This document shows positions 38,844 through 52,998 of a DNA stretch of 64,000 nt, piece by piece. Where the stretch lies: contig NW_026728906.1 of the NCBI RefSeq assembly GCF_030272615.1, positions 372,001 through 436,000 of the forward strand, given 5' to 3'. Within the stretch, counting starts at the first letter, position 1; every line of letters begins with the position of its first letter. The position numbers and the translations under genes are program-made. This stretch comes from Cryptomeria japonica. Lineage: Eukaryota; Streptophyta; Pinopsida; Cupressales; Cupressaceae. Under the pieces are notes generated by a model. That model saw only the letters and a program-made list of their open reading frames with translations, was not told the DNA's origin and did not search any database.

Positions 38844-41800
38844 GTTTCTAGCTTGATTAACTCTTCTAAAACTATTTTATAACATGTAATTTTTTTCATA
38901 TCAGTTATCTTTTTCTTGAATAATATTTTAGGAGATTGACAAAATACCTAGGTTTACATTTATTATACTTTTAGTATTGTTATCTATTCTTTCATTGTGG
39001 TAGATGTAAAATGTTTCTATCATAATTTTGTGGGATACATATATGACTAATCCATTACAATACAAGGAAAATTTTGGAGCACCAACAACAACTACGTATT
39101 TAGACTTTGTTAGTGTATCTGAATGTTCCTTCTAGATAAATTTTAGAGTTGATATTAGCTTGTTAGGATGTTGGTTTCTTGGGATTCTATGCCTGTGTGT
39201 GATGACATTTCATTATATTAATTAAAATATTTCTAATTGATAGAGTTTCTATTTTATTTATGATTTTAATATACATATTTATATAATTTATAAAAAACTT
39301 TTCAATAAAATATTTAATATATTTATAAAAATCTTTATCATAATAATGTATATTTAATTCAAATAAAAATTTCTATCTTAATTTGTTTTAAATTTAATGA
39401 AAAATAAATAAATAAGTATAAATTATTTTGTAATTTATGAAATAGGCTCATGACAATAACTGCATAGTTACTCTCTAGTTGGTATGATGTCAAAAAAATT
39501 AGATGCACGTAACATCATTTGGCTACCAGTTGGAGGAATTGTTGAAGAGATTGTATGGTTAATTAGTAACTTATATTTCATAAGTTTTATTTTTCAAAAA
39601 AGCTTTGAATGAAACCTACACTAGATGTGTGTGCATGTAACCACCCAGATGATGGAACTTTACTACATTTTGTGTAGTATAATTCACGAAATGATACTTC
39701 ATCATTAAAATATGTGAACCAATTTTTAAAATAACCAAATTGGAAAGAGCATAAACAATACGGGGGCAAAAAGAACACAAAATATGCACTAGGAACTATT
39801 ATTGTCTTCCTCCATAAAAGCCTCCACAAAAAAGTGCTTGTAATAGGAATAAATCTCTGGAAGCAATTATTCTCATCCAAAATTCATGTAACAAAGATTC
39901 ATAGTTGACAAAGGATCTTTTCATCAGCAATGGAACAAGGGACACTATAGCCTAAAAAGGCAAACGTGACTACCAAAATAAAGTAAAACTAGATGAGGCC
40001 ATGAGGCAAAACAAAATCTCACATGCCCTCTAATGCTAGATAACTGGTCTAAGTGGTGCAAACATGACCTTGAAGAACTCAAGTAACGGTAAAAAAAGGT
40101 TAAAAATTAGACCAAGAAGGAGTCTTGCGGCCTTGTAAATAGCCAAAATGACATTCATGCAAGGAAAAATTAATAGAGAAAGACAAAACAGTTTTATTCA
40201 AATTGTTCAAAAATTCATGCAAAAATAGATAAGCAACATATGCAACTCTAAGATTGACCAAAAATTGATTTGATTTGACAATATTTATGTTAACAACAGC
40301 CAAAGATGGGAAGAATGAGAGGGGTGTGAATCAGTCTTCACCGGAATAACAAACTTTACCGCAAAACACAGATTTGATAAACTGCAGTAATAAGACAGAT
40401 AAGAAAATTAATAGCACAACACACAACACTAAGATTTTGATGCGCAAAACCCAGGTTAAGCGAAAAAACCATGGTGGGAACCTACCCACAGTAAGATGAT
40501 ACTCTACAATAGTATGTGAAAATATTACAATGAGGAATGCACATGCATTCAGGCACACTGCCTAGAGCTCACTGCTCAAATAATATTTGCTCGGAAGGCT
40601 ACAACCCTTAGGGAAGTCTCACTGACTCGCAATAAGATTTGGACTACAATTCGAAAGAAATATGAACGGAAAGAATAGCATCTCCAAATAGAATCTCACC
40701 ACAAACTCAACATCGAAGGATACATCACATGTTCGCACACAAACCTCTCTCTGATAATGAAGGACACAACATCAAACAACCAAATTACATGACTATATCA
40801 CCTATATATATAATTTATCAACCTTGATAACAAGGTCGGCTAAACCCTCGACCCTCAATTAAAAAATTACATCACACGATACAAACACCTGACCACCAGA
40901 CCAATATAGTGGTTTACATAGCATAGCATGGTTCTAGGTCAAATTCCCAAACACATAACTCCACCGAAAATCACGCAAAGATCAATCGCAACACGCTACA
41001 CCACCAGAAATGGTGCATAACACACAAATCATCACTGGTTGATAGAAACCACCAAAAACTCACACAACGATAAATACAGATTGCCAAAACAATAGGACAT
41101 AATTAAAAAAAATACCAGCAAGCACATTAGAATCATCCACAATAGCTGCCACCAACACTACTTTTCAAATCTTCATCGGGTCAACGTCTGAAAGCTAAAG
41201 AACACAACCAATCAACAACGGCCAGGAAGAAAGATAACTTGCGGAGAACCAAATCATGATTCAACTGAAATTAAGATACACAAGACCTTCCCAAGAAATA
41301 TCCCAAAATCTCAGCACCAGATCTGATCACACCAAAATATACCAGAGGATATACCGAACTCTGCGAAACAGTGATCAACAAAGCATCGCTACAAACCGGA
41401 TCAGAAAATCTTCCCAATCTGCAATCACCAGAGAAAATCATAGGAATATGTTGACATCAATGACCACAACATATCCTCGCATGACCAACAATATCCAACA
41501 ATTTATGCCAAAACAACCACTTTATATCACTAGTTCAAATCAAATATCTATGCCAAAAGATCAGCCTATGCAAATTTTACCACACCAGAAAGTGCCAAAA
41601 AGCCAGCACACAAGGATCGGCTTTTTAATAAAATATCCCAAACCTTTTACACATGCAGATTGACCATAGTAAAATAATTGATCGTCTTATTAAAATGAAG
41701 ACAAATCATCTTTTAGCTAATTAAGCGCTTCCCACTATCCACACAATAATGTGTTTCCTAAAAAATCGCCTACTACGTAGAGCTTCAAATTTGTCAACTT

Positions 41801-43695
41801 GGTCTCCATGAATCAACAATTTAATAAAAAATATATATAATTTAAAATACACTAATCAACCATGAAATAAAATCTCCTATTTTTATTTTATTATTTATAC
41901 GATGAATTTTATAAACTTCAATTCATCGGGGATTTTTAAAATCACAGTAGAAACACCTTCGGATTATCATGTCCTCACAAGAACACAAAAATATTATGGC
42001 ACAAATCCACATTCCTTTCAGATGCTCAACCCTCAATCAAAACCTCTATAAATCTGCAGTCATAATTAAAATAAATTACAAACATGTGAGTACCAAAAAA
42101 ATAGTGGAGCTCAAAAAAAGAAAATGCACAGATTGAGATGAATGATAAGCTCTTAATATCTTTGATCAACTTAGGGGTGATAAAAATACATATCTAATAC
42201 AGTTCCACCTATAATATCAGATGCTATCTAGAATCATGTAATGTTTCATGGATAAGATTAACATAATCAGGCATTATTCTAACAACTAACCATCTAGCAA
42301 ACTTACATAGAAGAATATTCTAGTTAGAATATCATACACTAACAACACATAGCTTGAAAAATTGGCGTAGGGCTATTTTGGGTTCATGGAGGTGCGAGCA
42401 AACGTTAATCTATAGTAAGTGAAATTGCTCAAACCCACAAAAAGGTCATTTGGAGCTCGTCGATTTTGCACAAGTCACGAGTTTTCTCTTGCACAAGTGT
42501 TTATCCTTTTGTAGACTACGGTCTTCTTCAGCATGGTTTTCTATGTGGTTTTCTTCTATTTTTTTGTGTGTGCCTGGTTTATGTCGTGTGTGTGTACCTA
42601 ATGTTCAGATTGCTTTGGAAAACCAGGTTATTTCCCCTGTTGGTGAACTTTTAACTAGCACATTTTTCCAAGGACTAGTGCACCCAAACACCCCTATTTT
42701 GCTAAAATAGGCTCAACTGTTGAGAGATGAAAGTGGACCTTGTAATTTGCATGAATCTATTTGTTTTGTTGTCCATCACAACAAAATGTTTCGAAAAGGT
42801 GTGAACTTCATATAACACAACTCCCTTTCCCATTCTAGGAATCAATGTACTCAATATAGAAAACCAAAAACCTAGTCAATCAAGCATTCAGGGAGCGCAA
42901 ACGATAAAGAAGTCCCAATTTGATTATTCAATCATTGAAATATATGCTATAGCAATTATGATCAAGTGTATTATGAATTCGTACCTAAGATAAGGTGTCA
43001 TCATTTCACCATTTATCATTTGCTTAGCCTCTTTTCTTGTGGGGGCATGCATCCTATCTCATCATTATCATTGTTGAAGAGAGAACACTAATACGCGGTT
43101 TGGATAAGGTAATCCCTTATATGAAAATAACCTTTCTCCCAATTTTCTCTATCTACAGGTCCAAATCCGGATAACAAGAAAGTTAAAGAAAAGTAGACCA
43201 GACATTAGCAGGCATCACAAAACCATTATTGAACGAAAACCCCTAAGAACAGGGCACCCAGCAGTCATTGACCCATATTTTTTAAGAGGCAAGTGATCCA
43301 AATATGTCGATTTCATTTTCGATCATCTCTCAATTTTCCCTCAACTTTAGACACGGATCTCCAACGTTTCTCTCTAGTACAATTAGCTTCATATTACAGT
43401 CCCAATTTCCTCTCTATGTCTCCATCTCAGATATGTCTTACTCTTTCTATATTTCATCTTGTATCTACTACATTCTATAAACTTAGTCATTTTACCATTG
43501 TTAGACTAGTTCATCTATAGGACACTTCACTGTCTCCATCTCATGCAACAAAAGGAACAGGAACCTAATTTCGTATCCCTCCTTAAAGACAACAACTAGT
43601 CCTATTCTTATTACTAATTATGTTGTGTCAACTAAGATCTTCTAGCTTACATTGGTCAATCGTAGGATCTTGTTTCCTCCATTTCAAGGTTTTAC
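38365..43695. other. Indel-rich segment of unit 4
   Basis: From the 21-bp deletion near 38370 to an extra T near 43691 (ggtTttacatt), this segment differs from all other units by dozens of single-base insertions and deletions, often in or next to homopolymers, plus a few substitutions. Examples: loss of T near 38499, gain of T near 38585, C to A near 39069, gain of A near 39597, gain of C near 39719, loss of C near 40019. Both edges are abrupt. The pattern resembles uncorrected long-read consensus more than natural divergence. Confidence 0.85.
40288..41500 (-). mobile_element. Solo LTR (unit 4, with scattered indels)
   Basis: Ends and ATTTA duplication are conserved, but the copy is 1213 bp because of single-base gains and losses, for example an extra G in ccaGGtt near 40453 and an extra C in gctgCcacc near 41150. 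These belong to the indel-rich segment of unit 4. Confidence 0.8.
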
Positions 43696-45505
43696 ATTGA
43701 TTTATGAGATGGTATGATTATATATGCTACATAAACCAACATTTTTTAAGGTATGATCCCATATTGTATTGGTATAAAATTGGTGGTACTGAAACCAACA
43801 TTGATATAGAAAAAAATAGACATTTTTATTTCTAACGTGTTTCCATCTACATCTTTCACTTGTCTTGCAATTGTGTACATTCTCATGTAAATACCAACGA
43901 TGTTATACTCGCGCCCTTTTATGCTTCATACCATAATGTGACTCCTCTAATTCCATAAGACCAGGAGTGCGCAAGGAGTGTAATGCTTCGTGTGGTTCAT
44001 GTAACTAAACTCGGCTTCTATTTGTAGATATGAGCAAAGGTTGTGTTTTTATCACTTAAAATGTGCTTTATATGTTTTCTTAAATGCTCACATATACATA
44101 CTGGTGGCATAAAATGAAAGTAAGCGTGTAGGACTCAATAGAATATAAAATAGTGACTAGTGATTTAGAACTTTCCTTGGTGTAACCCAATAAAAAATAT
44201 TGAAAAGAATGGAGTTGTACCCTCATCTCTAGTATCAATTAAATGCAAGATTCACAAGCCAACTTCTCAATTTGAGTCTTAAATACAAAGTGGACATTAC
44301 CTAGCACTTATGTAATTTCGTACAATATTGTATTCTTGTGGAAAGAGCTTGCTTAACAATATGCTCGAGTTCTACGCTCATTGACTAATTCTCTCCAATG
44401 ACAAAACTTATGTTTCCATGAGTTGAAATCTAGAATCTCCATTTCCAAGTGTTGCACCATCTTATTACTCGACGTTTTTCTTCATCCAAATCTATTGATT
44501 GATATCTTCATTATTTTATAGTCTCTCTTTTCAATGTCTTCCCCCAAGCTAAACTATGCAACCAAATAGCGTTCACTTCCTTGTCAACCTCAATCAAAAC
44601 CTAGAATAAAAAACATGCACCTAGCTATCAAATATGGAATAAAATACATGCACTTGTCTAAAACAAATTAGCACTTCCCTAAATAAATCATGTAGAAAAC
44701 TTTCTCCAATACCAACCGATCGATAATCAAATCGAATATTCCATTCTAATCTCACCATCGCTGATTTTTGTTCTCTTCACTTATGTGCCGATCCAATGCA
44801 CTATGCTACTGATGTGAACATTCAGAAAGCCAAAATTGGTATCTTCTACATCTACACCTTCCACTTGTCTTGAAATTTTGTATGTGGTCAAATTTTGTGC
44901 CTACAATGTTATACATAATATTTCGCACCCCTTTGTGATTTATAACAATATGTCACCCCTGTAATACCACAAGACTATTTAATAAAGAGTATGTTGATTG
45001 AATAAGATTTATGTATTTGAAATATGCTTCTTTTTTGTTGTGAGCATGTACTATGTTTTTCATCAACTCAAGACATTATTGTTGCAGTTTCTTAAGAATT
45101 TGAGTATCTGCAGTAGTTGCATAGAATGAAAATGAGCAAGCTTCAAAGACATAGGTTATATAGACATCGAAGGCATGAAAGAAGAGGTCGTGAAGCTTTA
45201 GAATGAACTGATGTATGAAGCTCTATTTTATTAGATCATTTATAAATGCATGGGAAAAGTAGAAGATTATGATATTTGCAGATCTCACTGATAATGTATG
45301 AGTTATATCTATTATCTTATTCTTGATGGAAATGCGATTGCCAATTTCTCAATATGACGACACTTTTATCTTCTTCGTATCAATCAACAAATACCTTGAG
45401 ATATTGGAAATTATATTCAAAATGCGCTTACAACTTACCTTAAAATGTGTTACAGCAAAGTGAAATTTTAATGTTGTCATCAAAGGGACAAAACGACATC
45501 AATAT

Positions 45506-45725
45506 TTAATTCTCAATCTTTGGAATATGATGAGGACATACTGATGTCCAAAACAGATGCTATGAATGGCACAAGAGGACGCCAATAACCCTAAAATGAT
45601 AGTTTTATTCAACGGTTAATTTTCAATCTTTGGAATATGATGAGGACATGCTGATGTCCAAAACAGATGCTATGAATGGCACAAGAGGACGCCAATAACC
45701 CTAAAATGATAGTTTTATTCAACGG
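45506..45725 (-). repeat. Two 110-bp direct repeats in the GLP 3' region (unit 4)
   Basis: Same structure, with C near 45512 as in unit 1. Confidence 0.9.
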
Positions 45726-45782
45726 TGAGAAAAAAGAATTGGGAAAGACGGTCTTCATTGGGAGACCTCTTGTTTGTTTTGT

Positions 45783-46543
45783 TTAGTATGCGAATTTCTT
45801 TTGAATGTAATTCACCAGTTCCTGGGTGATGCGGAAGGCCTTGCTCAAAACGGAATCGGGGAGAGGGGGATTCGCCGCAAACAGAGAATTGGCGATTGTC
45901 TGAACTCCGGGAAACTGGCTGCTCAATCCAGCTATGGCCACTGCATTTTCATGCCCCACATTCTGCTGGAAATGAACAAGTGCCTTTGGAAACACAAACA
46001 CATCTCCCTTCTCCAAAGTTTTGCTGAAAAATTTGTTGCTGGTGTCAATGAAACCCACAAGAAGCTGGCCTTCCAGTAAAACAAGAACTTCGGTGCCTCT
46101 TGGGTGTGTGTGAGGAGGATTTATTCCACCCACTGCGTAGTCGATGCGGACCAACGATATTCCAAACGTATTGAGGCCTGGTATCTGTTTAACGTTCGCC
46201 ATCGTTACGTTGGAGCCCACATCATTGTCGGTGTTCCCTGCCTGCCCAAGTCCCCGGAAGAAGAAATCGTTTGCTGAAACTTGCATTGGGTCTTTGCAAA
46301 CGAACCCGTTCACCAAAACTGTTTAAAACAAGATCAAATCAATCTGTCTGTTAGTAACTCGACTCGTCTAATAAGCAAATCATTATCATTGTTTATGTAT
46401 AAATATTCTCACTCACCGTTGCTTTCCTCATCTGCAACGCAGAAATCTTGCAAGGGATCCGGATCCCCTGCCATGACCCTGTCGCTGTAACAGCATATCA
46501 ACAGAAAAAGTCCCAACGTGAAGTAAATCATCCGGTTAGCCAT
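45783..46543 (-). CDS. Germin-like protein, copy 4 (two exons)
   Basis: Exon 1 is 46543-46417, the intron 46416-46319 and exon 2 46318-45783. Gly117 form. Although the unit it belongs to has an indel-rich left part, the gene lies about 2 kb beyond the last of those differences and is intact, with the same intron and control sequences as the other copies. The TATA box is at 46606-46615. Confidence 0.95.
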
Positions 46544-46605
46544 TGTAATAGAAACGCAGACACAAGAGATCAGGATATGAATGTCTATTACAAACCCATT
46601 ACACG

Positions 46606-46615
46606 CTTTATATAG
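46606..46615 (-). promoter_or_regulatory. TATA box of GLP copy 4
   Basis: Same CTATATAAAG element, 62 nt before the ATG at 46543. Confidence 0.7.
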
Positions 46616-49320
46616 CCCAAACCATAACTCTCCGCAAAGACTAATTCATCTTGACTCCGTATATTTCACGGATCCTTCCAGAGTTGTTGCTCTTTTCCTT
46701 ACGTCACACTAAGTCTTACTGCATGTGGTTGTCTCGCCTGCTACCGCAGATGTATTCTCACCATCCTTTCATTAACGTTGAAATTTTCTATCTTCTCCCT
46801 GCCCTGCTGCGTATGCCTATCTCAAGATCAACTTACCTCCTGCCTTACACGTATTCTCGCCATCGCCATCATTTTAGTAATGTGGAATTGTTTAGACTTA
46901 ATTGGAACGGTGGGCTTCTTCAAAGGAAACAATATATAAATCTTTCTCCACCGTGGGAGAATCGGTATGAGAGGAAAGTTTCTTTCTTGGAGTTGGATAT
47001 TGGCCTAAAGACTGTCCATGCTTTGTACCCTTTTTCAATGAGATTTTTATCTCTCGTCATTTAAATTAATTTATGTTACTCAATGTTTATTTCTCAGATT
47101 GTCTATGTTCTAGGACAGAAAAACATTGCTCAAAATAACTTATGTTCATTTACTTTACATTGAATGCGTTGATTAGAATATCTATTTCACATCCATCTAC
47201 AATTTTGAAGTCAAGTAGGTGTATTACTTTTCTTTAGCAGTTTTGGAGACCTAAATTATAGGTTTAAGACAACATATGCAAACATAAGAACCAATTTATG
47301 GAGGATAAATGTATAAGAAGATAGATTTTGGAGAGGTATTCTACAAGAAAAAAAACTTTTTGGTGGTGTTGAGAATCCCATCTTGGAAGAGACCATGTTG
47401 TCCAAGGGATCTAGTATTTAGAATTATTTAAGATCGTTTTATTTTTCCAAACCCTAGAGGGTAGATGGGTAGCGGAAATAGAATCCGGTTTTGACATTAC
47501 AATTCACTAGAATCCATCACCTCTATAAGATATAACCTTATTAAGACGTTGATGTCTGATTTTCAGAATGTCATGGGTGAGTAGTTTGAATGCATCTTGA
47601 ACTACCTTGGGTCAAGGTACAACAGTGACTAAAAATCGTACCGCTTCCAATACTCATAACTATAATGAATGTAAACCGCGATATTTTAGAGAAAAGAGCC
47701 TTCATTCTCAAACTGTTGATGGGTGCGAAAACATTGCTCACGTTGCGTTGAGTGCGTTGCTTAGATTGTCTCTTTCACATCCATCTACAGTTGAACTCGG
47801 CCAAAATTTAATCTTTAGGTGAGTGTGTTGTTGTAAATGAAGTGCATTGTTGTAAATGAAGTAGGTGTCTTTTCTAGCAGTTTTGGAGATCAAAATTTTA
47901 CCTTTAGGTGAGTGAATTCTCTTTAATAAAGTAGGTTTACTACTTTTTCTAATGTTTGAGATCTGTCTATTTCCATTTTTCGACACCAAAACTTTTCGTC
48001 CAGTTGACTGCATTGTCCTCTCGATTCTCCTTTTAACAAAGTACATACAGTTGATTTAGATGATTTATTTTTTATTATTTTTGTGAGATATATGTTTATT
48101 TAATATTTTTTTTAACTTAATGTTTTGATGAATTAGTTGTTTGGGGTAACTAAATAGGAAAATATAATATTAAAGATTATTTTTTTCCTCTTACTTCAAT
48201 CAAATATATGAGAAAAGTATTTCATATTGATTAGACATTTCATTTTATTTATTTTTATTTATATTGATTGAATTTTCTTTTCTTTTATATCAAATAATAT
48301 GACAATTATAAATAGTTTATAAAAAATATTCAATTTGAGAAGTAAAAAATGCGTTAAAAGTGATATATTGGGATGATTCTTGGTTGGGAAACGTTTAGTT
48401 CCATGATCCCTTGTTTACCTATCAAGAATTATCTTTTTACTCTCTTTGGATAAGGGTGGCTAACTAATGAACTTTTTACAATTAAGAAATCAAAGTGATC
48501 AACAATCGAATATAAGGAACAAATAGAGTGAGAGGGGGAATAAAATTCTACACCTGATCGATTCATGATTATAATAAGTGGTTCATATTATAGAAGAGCA
48601 AGTCAATAAAACAGTTTGGTCATATTTTACGCTAGTATAATCTCAGTTTTCTTGATAACTACTCGAGTACATTTTTTTTTAATATCTCTCATAGGTTTTA
48701 CCTTGTCTTTCATACCACACTCACAATCTCCAATTCCCCATTGAGTTTCCACAAATGACTAATACGAAAGGTAAATCTACATCCATGTAAGAGCATGGAC
48801 ACCGGGAGTGATCTAATATTGGATGCAATTAAGTGAGGAATATTTTTTGAATGAATCCCTATACTTTTGGACCCTTTAATGACATGGTTTGCATAAGTAA
48901 GAAAATGTTTATTAATGTAGAGAGCATGGTTTTAGGTACTTTTCTATGTGGAGGTGATACAAATAGGCATGGGTAGCCTATGCGGTTACAGATGATTGTG
49001 GTTCTTCCATCAACGCTATTCTCTTTTTTATTGAATGATATGGTGTAATAGAAAAGTCAAGAATATACAACTAGCAATTGCACCTTGGTGTGCAATATGT
49101 ACGCCGAATAGATGTGGAATGATTATTAAAAAAAATTGATCTATTTTTTCATATATTTGTGCAACACGTGAGATAAATTAGCAAACCATTTAGTAAATGA
49201 TATTATTTATTCAACAAAGGTCTCAACATTTGAAAAAATTATAGATCCAAATCAACTATGCATCTACTTAAACGGACAAATGCAATCAAACAAAACCCTT
49301 AAACCGGGAATATAATCGAG

Positions 49321-50021
49321 TTCCATTACCAATATTCTTATGTTTTGTTTGAAATAGGGAGAGAAGGAGAGAGGGAGATATAGGGATATAAAGAGAGAGA
49401 TAGAGGAGGAAGAGTGAGGGAAAGATAAAGGAGTGAGGAGATAGAGTTAGGCGATAAATATAGAGAGGAAGATAGAGATCGAGATTGATATAGATATGGA
49501 GAAGAATAGGGATATGGATATGAGAGGAAGAGATAAAGAGAGAGGAGAGAGAAATAGATAGAGATAGAAGAGATAAATATATAGAGAGGGGGAGAGAGAA
49601 TGAGCGAGGGATAACTTTGAATCAATTGTGCATTCATTAATACAAACCAAACATAAGTGAAAGAAAACCTTTCAATCAAAAGATAATTGAACTCCATTAC
49701 CAATAGGCTCATGTTATGTTTGCAATAGTGAGAGGGGAGAGATGAATAGATAAAGAGAGCGAGACATGTCTGGAGATAGGGTGACAGAGGAAGAGAGAGC
49801 TAGAGATGGGAATGAAGAGAGGGAGGTGGCAAAGAAATAGATGGTTAAAGAGAGTGAGACGTGCCTAGATAGAGTGAGAGAGGATGAAAAGGACAAATAA
49901 AGAGAGATATAGTTGTAGAGGGATAAGGAGAAATTAAGATAAAGATTAGGAGATAGAAACGGATAGAAAAGAAGAGATACAAAGATACAAAAGGGGAGAG
50001 AGAGAGGGAGGGAGGGAGGGA
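49321..50021. repeat. Duplicated purine-rich GA tracts (unit 4)
   Basis: Same structure, with one A-to-G change near 50005 that turns a GAGA step into GGGA; shared only with unit 5. Confidence 0.85.
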
Positions 50022-50767
50022 TATTTTTGGGCCAATTTGTAATTCAAACTCGTTAATGAAGATGTTAACATAGGTTGACACCTAGTATGGTGGTTATACC
50101 TTTTGTAAATCTTTGAACCAATAGTAATAGTATTAACATAGTATTGAATTATTTGTAATTGCCATGTATAACCTCATTTTGTGTGTTTTGTCACGTATGC
50201 ACTATCCTTTAGTGCATTATCCACTTATACTTCTCAGTACATAATACATCTGAGGAATTTTGTAGATAGAGTGGCAAGGGAAGAAGTTACATAGAAGTTG
50301 TATACTTCAACACTTCTCTTGTTTGTATTTATTTCTCACATTTGGGAGTCTTAAATTACACACTATAATTATTTTCTCGATATCCATACTTGCCTTGCTT
50401 TAGCTTTACAAACAACCTTATGACCACACATAATAAGGTCAAGTCATCCTAAAGCCCATACAACCTTGCATCCCTCTAATGACATGTGTGGTTAATAATC
50501 ACATTCTAAACTGAATTAACAATAGCTTCGATTTTATGTCCAACGACCATTAAGTTTAATTTAATCTAAATTGTTCTATTGATCTAGATTCTCCTTTAAA
50601 TAAGAATAATATTTAAGAAGTCATAAACATATAATTTAATATTAAATTTTTTAAATACATAATTAATTATTTTAATATTATAAACTTTTAAAAGCAATAA
50701 ATATTAATAGATAAAAATTTCAAAATAAATTAAAACAAATTATTTTTAAAATTCAAAATATAATTTA

Positions 50768-51555
50768 AAAATAATAATATATAGAACTTTTTACATTTTT
50801 AAAAATACTAAAAAATCGAACTATTTCAACAATGAGGTTTAGACCAACCATGCACTACAATTTGCAATCAACAAATAACAAATGGTATGAGCACTAAGTA
50901 ATTCATCATATATCTTCGCATTTCTCCATCATAATCAGTAAAATTCAATTAACTTTGAGAAGTAACAAGAACCCATGCAAAATGTAGAAAGACAGCACAA
51001 ACATCCACCATATCTTCAACAAAACTTATGTATTAATTTCAACAAGTCTTGGAAACAATCTCTAGCTTCCTCCTCCTACTCTACTTTCTAACAGTTCTGC
51101 TCTACTCTATTATCCACCTATTAACCTTTAAAAATGAGAAGGCAAACCTTATATAGAAGTCTTGATACAAATGAATGTCCGAGATTGATTTGAATTTAAT
51201 GGCCGAGATTTAACCATGAAACCCTAATTAGGGCTAGTTATAACAACAACCACTTTAACCAATGAGAAAACTACAACACTTTGGGCACATGTCCCTCTTT
51301 GAATGTGGATCAATGAGAAATGAGATTAGGTACATTGAATAATATTTGATGTAATGCCATATGTCACTTGCTCCTCCTTTGATGAGTTAGGTTCAATACA
51401 CCTACAAGAACTGACTTGGCATCACTGAATTGGTCTATGATGATCAAGCACCACCTTAGCTTGCATGTCTCCCTAGCAATATGTCGACACTCAACATCAT
51501 CCAATTGCTTGATGTGATGGTTCATATTCTCAAATTGCATCCTCTTGAAAATCAA
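50768..51555 (-). repeat. LTR-like retroelement remnant (unit 5)
   Basis: Same as 1-788, without the unit 4 changes. Confidence 0.35.
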
Positions 51556-52998
51556 GTTTCTAGCTTTGATTAACTCTTCTAAAACTATTTATAACATGTA
51601 ATTTTTTTCATATCAGTTATCTTTTTCTTGAATAATATTTTAGGAGATTGACAAAATACCTAGGTTTACATTTATTATACTTTTAGTATTGTTATCTATT
51701 CTTTCATTGTGGTAGATGTAAAATGTTTCTATCATAATTTTGTGGGATACATATATGACTAATCCATTACAATACAAGGAACATTTTGGAGCACCAACAA
51801 CAACTACGTATTTAGACTTTGTTAGTGTATCTGAATGTTCCTTCTAGATAAATTTTAGAGTTGATATTAGCTTGTTAGGATGTTGGTTTCTTGGGATTCT
51901 ATGCCTGTGTGTGATGACATTTCATTATATTAATTAAAATATTTCTAATTGATAGAGTTTCTATTTTATTTATGATTTTAATATACATATTTATATAATT
52001 TATAAAAAACTTTTCAATAAAATATTTAATATATTTATAAAAATCTTTATCATAATAATGTATATTTAATTCAAATAAAAATTTCTATCTTAATTTGTTT
52101 TAAATTTAATGAAAAATAAATAAATAAGTATAAATTATTTTGTAATTTATGAAATAGGCTCATGACAATAACTGCATAGTTACTCTCTAGTTGGTATGAT
52201 GTCAAAAAAATTAGATGCACGTAACATCATTTGGCTACCAGTTGGAGGAATTGTTGAAGAGATTGTATGGTTAATTAGTAACTTATATTTCATAAGTTTT
52301 ATTTTTCAAAAAGCTTTGAATGAAACCTACACTAGATGTGTGTGCATGTAACCACCCAGATGATGGAACTTTACTACATTTTGTGTAGTATAATTCACGA
52401 AATGATACTTCATCATTAAAATATGTGAACAATTTTTAAAATAACCAAATTGGAAAGAGCATAAACAATACGGGGGCAAAAAGAACACAAAATATGCACT
52501 AGGAACTATTATTGTCTTCCTCCATAAAAGCCTCCACAAAAAAGTGCTTGTAATAGGAATAAATCTCTGGAAGCAATTATTCTCATCCAAAATTCATGTA
52601 ACAAAGATTCATAGTTGACAAAGGATCTTTTCATCAGCAATGGAACAAGGGACACTATAGCCTAAAAAGGCAAACGTGACTACCAAAATAAAGTAAAACT
52701 AGATGAGGCCATGAGGCAAAACAAAATCTCCACATGCCCTCTAATGCTAGATAACTGGTCTAAGTGGTGCAAAACATGACCTTGAAGAACTCAAGTAACG
52801 GTAAAAAAAGGTTAAAAATTAGACCAAGAAGGAGTCTTGCGGCCTTGTAAATAGCCAAAATGACATTCATGCAAGGAAAAATTAATAGAGAAAGACAAAA
52901 CAGTTTTATTCAAATTGTTCAAAATTCATGCAAAAATAGATAAGCAACATATGCAACTCTAAGATTGACCAAAAATTGATTTGATTTGACAATATTTA

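Larger units (their letters stand above)
38077..50767. repeat. Tandem array unit 4 (12,691 bp, with an indel-rich first 5.6 kb)
   Basis: Offset drifts between about +38,055 and +38,076 in its first part and settles at +38,075 from about 43,700 onward. The total length is only 1 bp short because a 21-bp deletion near 38370 is balanced by a net gain of scattered single bases. From about 43,700 to the end the unit is as close to the others as they are to each other. The GLP copy lies in this clean part. Confidence 0.97.
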
